A DNA stretch of 64,000 nucleotides, taken from positions 51,014,329-51,078,328 of the forward strand of contig NW_023601212.1 in the NCBI RefSeq assembly GCF_014898055.3. Reading direction: 5' to 3'. Shown piece after piece: positions 54,583-64,000 of this stretch (its first letter is position 1; every line of letters starts with the position of its first letter). The position numbers were made by a program, and so were the translations under genes. The stretch is from Talpa occidentalis. Lineage: Eukaryota > Chordata > Mammalia > Eulipotyphla > Talpidae. A model generated the notes under the pieces. The model saw only the letters and a program-made list of their open reading frames with translations. It had not been told where the DNA came from and made no database searches.

Positions 54583-57500
54583 GAACAACTTTTGACACAA
54601 CTGTCCGCTGTACAATTGGTATTGTGATCTTTGGGGCATTATCACTGAAAACCGATTTTCCTATTCTTATTTTAAAGCAGCATCAACATTGGTTTTCTAT
54701 ATTCAGATACTGTGGACATATAGTCAATTATAAAATATATCTAGCTTTGAGAATGCTTTCCTGCTGAAGAGTTTCGCACTGGAGTCTGAGGTGAAGACAT
54801 ACGAGATCATTTTATTTAAAGCCTTGGAGATTTAAAGGAATAAACTAGAAGCTTAACTTGAGACTTTCAAGATCCCAGATTCTATCCAAACACCCATCAT
54901 ACATGACAGAACGATTATATTATCTCCAGAATTAGATGCATGCTGCATGGAGTTAATCTGACTTTTAATTCCCATGTGTACTAAGTATATCTTCCCTCCA
55001 ATATATCAACAGATACAGAATCATAAAGAGTTTTGAAATGCCTGTGCATTCATTTCTTTTTGCTAAAAACAGTACAAGGAAATATTCTTCATTAGAAAGG
55101 ACCATAATGAACATGTGTGAATAGATTTCTCTGTTGGTCATCCAGAAACAAAAAATTGAAGGCTAGAATGTAGAGTCTCTAAATACACTCATTTTCTGAG
55201 ATGGGGTGATTTGAGAAATGCATAAAGGATCAGTGATTTATGTGAGATGTGTGAGTCCTACTGTGTGTAGAATTGATTCCTGGACCCATTTCCAGCCTGA
55301 GTGTGTGTGTGGATGTTTCCCTGTGATATTTGTTCATAATGCTATCTTTTAAAAAGCTGTATGCTGAGTCAGGAATAAAAGAAATATGATTCTGGTTCTG
55401 TCATCAGTTTTCTAAATGATCAATGTGAGATCGTTCTAGAGTGACCCAACCATTCCTGTTTATCTGAGACAGAAGGATTTCAGGGATGTAAGATTTTCAG
55501 TTTTAAAACCAGGACAAATTGTGCACAGTAGTTCTGGGGTGGGGGTGAGCTGTGGACAGGGCCACGCTGAAGATCACTATTGGCCTGGATCAATCCCAGG
55601 ATGGATGGATTTTAGAGTGTGCAAAGAGACATGGGGAATTTCTACCCTTCAAGCAATTCTCCCTGTTGATGCCTCCCAGTAAGCATTTGAAGTTTGGAAA
55701 ACAATGAATTTGATGAGATTCTGCCTGAAAAATAACTCCTAGAATTCACTCTGCTGTGTGACCTGTTGTGTCTATAATCCTTGGGGTAGAATTCCTCAGG
55801 TAAATATTAAAAATTCAAACACAGAAGTCACCTGAGTTGAGGATCTTATAGGGGCGGACTAAGGGGTGTTTGTGGTAATGCCAAAGTTCTTTGTGCAATT
55901 CTGCTTCTGTTCCTTCACACTGAATGGAAGGGCCCCAACATCCTGTGTCTTTAGGATGGTGTGGGAAGAATTTATGTAGAGAAAATGAAGTTCTGACCTC
56001 CCTGGGTCCGTGAAAACTGAGGTCCTTTTGAGATGAGACCTCAGATACCTTTTTTTTTGTTTTTGTTCTGACATTATTCTCTAAGTCACCTCAGAGTGGG
56101 TTCTGGGGTCTCTGTTTAACTCACTCCCTTGACTTTGATATGGTTCTCAGCATACCAACTCTGTCTCCATCACCCAGGAGCTTGGCCTGTGCTTTCTTCA
56201 GATCTTTTCACTTTCTGTTTTCCTTCCTTCTATCCATCCTCCCTCGCCTTTCCTTCCTGCCTCCAACTCCTCCTTCTAAGTTTCTATTTAAATTCACAGA
56301 TTTTCTTGAAGCTTTTGCCACCTACTGCTCAACCTGCCTGGTGACCCAGAGCTCCAGTCTCTCCTCATTTCCAATACTTTCCTTAATTTATTTCTAGGTA
56401 GGCCAGCATTTTCACACAGTTGTTTTGAATAAACACACATGATAGCTTGTTTCATTCATATCAGTTCATTGGCTCTGATTCCATTAAGTCTGATGTCTCT
56501 GTATGTTAATAATGGTGGGAGGGGTGAGCATAAACTTTTATAAAATTTCTTGTTCTTGATAGACATCAAAAGAAGAAGAGGAAAGTATGGGAGTTAAGTC
56601 CTCTTGTTAGTCAATTTTATCTTGGGAGTCTAATCATATTGTATTCAATTTCCTCCTCATCTTTTCTTTTATTGAAGTAACGTTATTTTACAACAGTGCA
56701 TCATTGAGAACATTTATTGATCTTTTAAGAGTTTTTATCATCTGTGAAAACTAGATTTCCATGTCATTGGTGAAAAATTGATATTTGGAAACCCTTTTTA
56801 TCTTGATTCCCAGAGATACAGATCTTTTGACTTTTATGACCTATGACATATTTTCCTTACCATTGCAATTTCTTAGTAACTGTTTTATTGATACTCGATA
56901 CTGTGCATCTTATTTTGTCAGGCTATGCACTTTTAACCAATTTTCTGGTGTTCTATCAATAACCTTGAAAGTGACCTCTTTCTCTTACTGAAATAGCGTT
57001 TGACACCTAGTTATGAAGTAATAAAACTGAAATGCCACATTCCATGTTAAGCAATATTTTTCACTTCGGCATTTTGAGCTACTTTTTTATTTTTTTAATT
57101 GTGTCTTTGGGGTAGTCATTATTTGGGTCTTAAATATCAAGCTTTCAGCATTTGTCCTTTTAGAGAATGTGTCACAGGGCTGAGCTCTAATACTTGAACA
57201 CAGCTAGTGGTTAACACTTTACAGCTACTTGGATCGTTTACTTGCTCTGCTTCCAGCTGTTTCTATAAATTCAGGTATTTAATACCTGACTCTGCACCAA
57301 AATATTTTGAAGTATTTTAGCAACTAAACAAATCATGTCACGAGGAAGAAGCTCAAATAACTTGCTTGTGGTTATGGTTGTCAAGGAAACCATTTCCTTA
57401 TGTAATGTTTGACAACAGCCCTGCTTTTAAAAAACTCAGTAAAAACAGTTTGTCTAGAAGCACGTAGAACAAAGTGTGTGAGGAAATGAGCCACAAGCCA

Positions 57501-57847
57501 ACAAGAAGTTATGAGAATGCATTTGATGTGAAATGCTAGATTTAAATTAATATGCTATTTTATAATGTAGAAATAAAACTCAAGCAGGATAATGTGTTCA
57601 AAAGAACATGTCAGAATTTGTAGGGTGGGAGAAAAATTTCCTTGGTGAAGCCAATAGAAGGTCCCAATATGCTTTGCAAGTATACCGTGTGGACTTTTAG
57701 GGGAATTATGCAATGAAACAAAGAGGGTCTCGTGTTTGCCATACAGAAATTTTGGCATGGGATTTTTTCTGCTAACATAATTAGTGGGAGGCTTGACTAT
57801 ACTGCCCAATGAGAGACTAGAGTAATGGAGGCTTACAGGGCTGCAGT
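54583..57847. other. About 3.3 kb of unrecognised sequence
   Basis: No SINE, L1 or exon recognised. There is a pyrimidine-rich stretch at 56205-56280. Open frames are under 90 codons. Confidence 0.4.
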
Positions 57848-57860
57848 AAATGAGCCTATT

Positions 57861-58129
57861 TTTTTTTTTTAAAGATTTATTTATTTAGGTATACAAGAAC
57901 TGAGCTACAGGTCAGAGTTGTGGGGGGTGAGAGGATTCACCAGAGACAGAGTGGGGAACAGAACAGGCAGCCCAACTGAAATACACTGCTGAGGGGAGCA
58001 GTGGGAAAGGCAGAGCGGTCTGCTGTGCCATGTGGGTAGCTCCCTAGCCAGATATCCAACTTATGCTACAGTGGCTGCTGATAGCTTCATAGGTTGCGTC
58101 TTAACTCCTTGCACCACCAAGGGGGACCC
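57861..58129 (-). mobile_element. tRNA-headed SINE (type A)
   Basis: A minus-strand copy with TSD 'aaatgagcctatt' (57848-57860) versus 'aaatggagtctatt' (58130-58143). Confidence 0.92.
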
Positions 58130-58143
58130 AAATGGAGTCTATT

Positions 58144-59656
58144 GTTTCAGTTTATCAAGATTTGTTAGTTTTTACTCTAAAAGGGAAGGAGTGAGTTACG
58201 CTGCATGTTGATACTGAAACTCCTTATGGAGGAAAAAGGTTCCCAAATATTAAGGATGAGGGTTTTTTTTTTTTTTTTTTTTGGCTTGTTTTTAATTCTT
58301 TCTTAAGGGCTAAACATGTAGAATAAGATCTCAAGGAGGGAAAGATAATGTTAGTTTGGACTCTATAGCTTTTCATTCTAAAGGTTTGGGTTCTCGTTTA
58401 CAAAATTGTAAACTTAGTCACAAAATGGAAATTATGTGAAATTGTAAAGTGAGTTATTTGATAGAGAAAAGGGGGAAATTTGAACCTCATTTGAACCTCT
58501 CCAAGCTTCCATTTTGTACATTAGGAATACATGAATGAATAAGACATAGCAATTTCCCCTCAAAAGATCATGGCCCTTTTGGTAGGAAAATATGTAAACA
58601 AAACTTGACTTTGCTGAGGCAGTGCTATCAAAATAAATGTGTACGTGATCAGTGTAACTGGATCTGTAGAATATCAGCTCCCACTGTATAAGAGGGACCC
58701 TGCAACCAGCTCAGGCCAGTGTTCTTTGAAAGTCAAGGCCAGGGTTTGGGTTTGAAGGTAGTTCTTCCCAGAGGTTACACCAATATCTTGTGAACCAAGC
58801 ACGTTCACAAGAGCAAGTCTTAGCTCTGTTTCTGACCACCAACTTCCTGCTTAGGACTATCTTCCTCTAGACTGGACAGCCTCACGCTTTCATTTCATTT
58901 TTTTTTTTTTCTCACCCCCTATCTGTTCTTGTCAAGCTCTGTCCCACATGGTCTTACCATCACTGGTCACTTAGAATCAGACTGCATATATAGAGCTTCT
59001 GATTTTTCAGTCTGCAATTACTTAAAGCTCAAACTTTGGCTTCACAAGTGTAATTAGTTGTTTTATGCTCACTCTCATATTTTCCTATTTCCAATTTATG
59101 AATCCAAGCAAATATACAAAATGTTAGACATGAGAGTCTCCTCCAGTATATATTCTGTCAACCAGTTCATTGGAAATGTTTACAAATGCCTAGTCTCTCC
59201 ATCAAATGACTCAGTAAAAGCCTTTTTTAAAGCTTCAATGAGCTGGTTTTCTAGATCACCCTGGATTTAAGAAGGGAAAATAAAACACATTCTTGGCTGA
59301 GTGTGGCCTTGAAGATTTTCCTCCACTATTGTGATAACTTTGTTCTCTGCTAATTTCTGATCTCCAGTTACTAAACATTCTCAGGCTCTAGCCCTCCTGC
59401 ACCAAATGTAATTTTGCTATTTCTTTTTTTTTATGCTCCTTCCACATCTAAACAGAACCAGTATTACTCTTTTAATAGCAAAGGAAAAGAAATACAGGAA
59501 TTGTGTAGATGTTTATCTCTTTGTGTATACGTCTGTGTACAACTATGTGCATGTATATATGAGAAACTGGATCACAAAGGAGAAATGTGCATGTTTATAT
59601 GAGAATCCAGAAGAGGGAACACGACAACTAAGTATTACACATAATATTGTGATCTC
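58144..59656. other. Unrecognised AT-rich sequence
   Basis: It has poly(T) runs at 58263-58282 and 58900-58911. Weak MIR/L2-like phrases near 58480-58600 are too diverged to call. Confidence 0.4.
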
Positions 59657-59669
59657 ATATTTCACTTTC

Positions 59670-59999
59670 TTTTTTCTTTCTTTTTTTTTTTTAAAGCCAA
59701 GACCACCTTATGTAGTCTTTTTTTTTTTTTTTAAGATTTATTTATTTATTTATACAAGCACTGGGTACAGTCAGAAGCACGGGAGGGTGAGAGAATTCAC
59801 CAGAGCCAGAGCAGGGAGCAGAGCAGGCAGAAGGACCAAAGTACACTGCTGAGGAGAGCAGCGGGTGGCAGGAGAGGTCTGCGCACCATGTGGGACCCTC
59901 TTCCGGTGGCCGGGTTGCAGCCAGGGATCGAACCTGTGCTGCGAGGCTGCGGGCAGTTTCGCAACCCAGCGCTCAACTGCTGCACCACCAGGGAGGCCC
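59670..59999 (-). mobile_element. tRNA-headed SINE (type B) with an extra segment in its A-tail
   Basis: On the minus strand the order is a type-B SINE, an A-run, a 25-base non-A segment (about 59694-59718) and a second A-rich run. All of it lies between copies of the TSD 'catatttcacttt' at 59657-59669 and 59999-60011. The extra segment travelled with the element. Confidence 0.9.
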
Positions 60000-60011
60000 A
60001 TATTTCACTTT

Positions 60012-63000
60012 TTTTTGGTCTCAAATTCCCTTCCATTCAGTCTCTAATTGTGCTGGTATTTAAAATGTCAAGCATGTGAAGTGAGCTTTGTCTCAGGAAC
60101 CCTGGTTCCCAGCTCTGTTGACAGAGGGACCAACTCCAGGTACACAGCAGGCACCTGTGACAGACCTAAGCCATGGAGGCCACCACATCGCAGTGAGGAT
60201 GTCTGTGAGTGGAATCATGAAAGATACCATTTGACTTTGAAAAAATGTCTGCATTCCGATTTTATGATCTAGCCAGTTACTCATTCATCAAAAGTTTGTT
60301 ATATGCCAGTGATGCAAAATTTATTTTCTTTATCAAGCTATTTCATTACTGATTTGTAATGATTAGAGGTGGGGCTGATATGAGAAAGTCAGAAATAGCA
60401 TGCATTCAACTCTTCTCATTTAAAGTTTCTGTTAGTCTAATAGATACTTGTTTTGGTTATTTTAGTTCTTGAAATTTTCTATCCAAGTGCCTATACTAGT
60501 TATTGTTTCCCATCCATCTTTTTTCTTTTCACTTAAAATTAAAGTATGCTATCATTTTTTGATCATAGTCTGCATACCATAGTCTGCATAGTTAGTGGCT
60601 TCTAGATTTACAGGAATGGAAGGACCCTTGAGAAAATGTCACCTTCAAACTTTGTTTGTGGAAGGCTAGACCCAAAATTTACTTAGATCTCTTAGGTCAA
60701 GACCACATTGATTTTCCTTCAGCAGTTCATTTCAGAATTGGATAATAAAGAATTTCATATTTAAAAAAATGAAATGTGGCCAGCTCCAGATTATTAAGAA
60801 AATAGATTTTGGCGTGGATATCCTTAAACTCACAATATGTCAACTGTATAATGAAAATTAGGCAGAACATTTAAATCAGGTAGGACTAATCATCTTTCTA
60901 AACTTATCCAATGCTCTGTGCCAACTCCTGATTATGTGGGAGTTGCTGATCTGTTTTTCACATTCTCTGGGGATCTCCTGAGGTCATGTTCTGTCTTAGG
61001 ATTCAGGTTTCTATGCTTAAACAAGGCCAGGTAACTAATCACAAAGAGGGTAGGGAAGAAATTTTCCCCATTCCTGAATCTTGAAAACCTGGTGTGGGCC
61101 ATCTCTCTGCCTCAGGTCAGATTAAATGGCAGTTAAACTGTTTGACTTTGCAAATCTCCAAAGCACCTTGGTCTGAAATCTCTAGTGTATCCTATGCAAA
61201 GACTATCATCTCAGCTGTTAAAACAGCCTTAGGGCAAGCACCTATCATCCTTATGTTGTATATACTGAGCACTTGGTTCAAGTTTCATGTGTGTTTTTAC
61301 AATTTCTTGTGGGATAAGAGTGGTCCTAAGTTTACCTGATTAGCTAAGCAATGCAAATAAGCAAAGGTTCTGATTGGAGAGTCTGCCTTGTAGAAGACAT
61401 TTGTGACAGGCATCTATGATATGGGGCAATTGTGCTATTCTTTCAAACTCACTGAAAGCCCCATTGGGGATATAGAATCAGGCTCTTTGGAGAGTTGGAC
61501 CCAGGAATATGCGTTTCCCCCAAAACTCTACAGGGAATTTAGATACAACCACAGTTGGGAATTATTCCAACAAAGGGACGTTTCCAAGACAGACTTGAAT
61601 TTAGTGCTTTCTGGATCCCAGGAGGGACAATGGATGCTTATGAAATACTTTATTGATTGAATGAAGGGATAAATCAGGGACTAGATAGAAGCTGAATTCT
61701 TGATTATAGTTTCAACCTGGACACCCCCATTGCATCCAAGCCCCAAACCTCTGCCAGCACACTCCCATTCCTCAGCTGTTATCTGGAGGATAAAGAGAAG
61801 ACAGAAGAGCAATGAGGAGACAAGCAAAAGACGATGATTGAAATAGCATATTGGGATGCTTTGGGTTACATCTGGCCTCCCCCTGCTCCCAAAAAAGAGG
61901 TAGATTGACATCCCATCTCCTCAGCCTGCGTACAGCATATGCATGATTGAAAGTAATTTATGACTCTTACCAGGCTCAGGCTCAGAGCATGAATGCTGAC
62001 ATTCAAATGGTGCATCTGACAGAAATGGCCTTGCAAGACCCCTAGAGGAGCTCCAGATCAGATCAGCTGTCCTTCATTAATCAAAAGTTGGCTGTAACTC
62101 ACACCTCTATTTGGAAGGAGTCTCGTCGTCCATCATTATGGCAGAATGGCAGGTGCATGAAAAAGGTTTTAGCATTAAACACGATGTGCCCTTGTTCTTA
62201 TAGTCTCAGCCTGTAAAATGAACTGTTTCTAAGGCTGATTCAACCTCATCATCTGCAGTACCACATTTAGAATATCTGTGTATTCTCTTTTATTCTTGGA
62301 TCACTCCCCTCCTTCTTCAATGCAAATGTGTAGCTGGTGTTCCGTGGACGTGTCCTTATACACTTAGCCAGAATCTCTGGCTGTAGGTCAGGACTGGGGA
62401 CAGTCCCTAGCAACAACTTGCAGAGGGAAAGTTTGAGATCCATGCCATTTAGCTAAGCACTCTGCTAAGCACTCTATAGCATAACTATTCATCAAGACAA
62501 ATATTATTACCCTCACTTTATGTATGAGCCTCACTTTATGTACTTTATGTATGAGACTCCAAGATGTTGAGAAATTTCCCTAAATTTACATATGCAATAA
62601 TGCAGGGGAAAAGTCCTGAAGAGAGGGTGGGGATAGGGAGCTGGAGGGAAAGGCACAAAAGAAGGGAGGATGTGAGTCTTTGTCATAAAGCCAGAGGAAC
62701 AGAAGATGTGGGAAGGAACCAGAACCGGGAGAAGGGGTCAAGTTGGGGCATTATTTGTTGCCATACCTCATTCACCTGGGGTTCAGGTATAAATTATTTG
62801 AAATTTTAATCAGTTATTTATGCACTTGTTGCCAGTTTAGAGTCTCTTAGTAGCATAGGTTCCAGTGTCCAGTAGGGGAAATTCTTTGGGTCAATCTAGC
62901 TGCAATCTAAAGTCAGATCAAACACAAATGCTACCAGTGGATCAAACATTCTCTACACTAGAGTGAAGTAAAGATGGCCCCATCTGGAGAGAATTGCCCC

Positions 63001-64000
63001 TGCTCTTCCCTTGCCTCTTATCTGCTCACCAGCCAAGGGTCAGGCACCTTGCAGGAGCCACGAGATCTGTGTCCTTCCCAGCCTGTCATTGTTCTGTGTC
63101 TTTCGCTCTCACTGGCAGCGAGTTGTACCCTGAGTCACATCTCATCACATGATGCAATCAGAAAAAAATATTCTGACAAATATTCCTGCAACACTCTGCC
63201 TGCTCAGTTACAGATAAAAGTGGCAGGAAAGTACTTGAAATATTAATGATGTGTTTCTACTTGGTGGTTTCTTTGAATATTAAAAGTAACTTTAAAATAG
63301 CTGCATTTCTTATACACCTGGACTGAGATTCACTACCTATTTTATAACCTTTGGAGCTTTGAGCAGAATTTGATGCTGTACTTCTGAAACTGATCATTTC
63401 AGAAGCCTGACAGTTATGCATACATTAGAGGGGATGACGGTTTGTGGTACCTTTACAACTGCTTGGAAAGTAAATATTAAAACTGTGTTTTCAGCTAAAC
63501 CTTGTTTGCATTAACCCAATCACTGAAGACAGCATAAGGGACCTCAATGACTGTTCATTTAAAGAAATTCTGGGAATTGCTATAGCTAGTAATTCTAAGG
63601 AAATATTTATCATCTTGGAGCATAATAGTGACCACTGGTTCATACGTGTCTTATGGTCCAGACCCTTGAATTCAACTGCATTATGATTGTGCTTTTTCTT
63701 CAATAGTATATTAGAAAAACTCAAAAAGACCTCTTCTAAGTATGGGAGTTTATATTGTATTTTTGTGTATGTGTGATGCTTGCCTTGGTGATCTCAAATC
63801 TCCCTGCCTGTCCTGGCTTGCCGTCAACAGTCCTGTTTTGATGAAGATCAGTCAGTGGCAAACTGGGGTTAGAATTCTGGCTAGGGATAGTGAAAAGCAT
63901 GGCAAAAACTTTGTAAGTCAAGACTCTCTAAATAGGATAGAACCTTTATAAATAGTGGCATGTATCTATATCTGGCATTGAATTATAATGGTTATTCTAT
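60012..64000. other. About 4 kb of repeat-poor, unrecognised sequence
   Basis: Except for a MIR relic at 62451-62590, I recognise no repeat, exon or RNA. Open frames are at most 90 codons with no recognisable domain. It is the longest stretch without any SINE or L1 in the window. Confidence 0.4.
62451..62590 (-). repeat. MIR relic with a short internal duplication
   Basis: 'gctaagcactctatagcata', 'attattaccctcactttatg' and 'gttgagaaatttccctaaat' follow the antisense MIR order. 'gagcctcactttatgta' and related pieces repeat in tandem around 62508-62552. Confidence 0.6.

Overview
This window is nuclear DNA of a placental mammal. The evidence is interspersed repeats: MIR and L2 relics, MaLR-type LTRs, hAT-like DNA transposon relics, several generations of LINE-1, and about 25 copies of one tRNA-headed SINE that is clearly lineage-specific. 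The L1 sequence looks laurasiatherian. The SINE matches none of the well-known carnivore, cetacean, horse or vespertilionid-bat SINEs as I remember them, so a less-sampled bat or another laurasiatherian is plausible. I cannot fix the species from sequence alone.

No host protein-coding exon could be supported. The region reads as intergenic or deep intronic. The only genes are retrotransposon genes and one dead retrocopy.

0-4.5 kb: an EIF5 (translation initiation factor 5) processed pseudogene, broken by frameshifts, stops and a SINE, then probably its long 3'UTR with a second SINE, then an MLT1-like LTR. 4.8-12 kb: SINEs, a MIR, and several antisense L1 3' fragments. 12.5-15.7 kb: one ancient antisense L1 carrying at least four later insertions (two L1 tails, an LTR-like block, a SINE). 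16-20 kb: mostly unrecognised sequence and two SINEs. 20.1-25.5 kb: a nearly full-length degraded L1 with a 5' inversion (twin priming) bounded by a 15-bp target-site duplication (TSD), carrying a smaller L1 that is itself 5'-inverted and a shortened SINE. 25.5-41.8 kb: unrecognised DNA with ancient L1, DNA-transposon, MIR/L2 and LTR relics and nine SINEs.

41.8-47.2 kb is the centrepiece: a young L1 with both ORFs open. ORF1p is 341 aa and ORF2p is 1275 aa, with every endonuclease and reverse transcriptase catalytic residue in place. It has an 18-bp perfect TSD at a TTTT/AAAA target, and a 20-nt segment between two poly(A) runs that looks like a 3' transduction. ORF1p would coat the L1 RNA and ORF2p would nick DNA and reverse-transcribe it. 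The same machinery explains the SINEs, the EIF5 retrocopy and the truncated L1 tails, all of which carry A-tails and/or TSDs. 47-60 kb holds more SINEs and ancient L1 ends. 60-64 kb is almost repeat-free and unrecognised.
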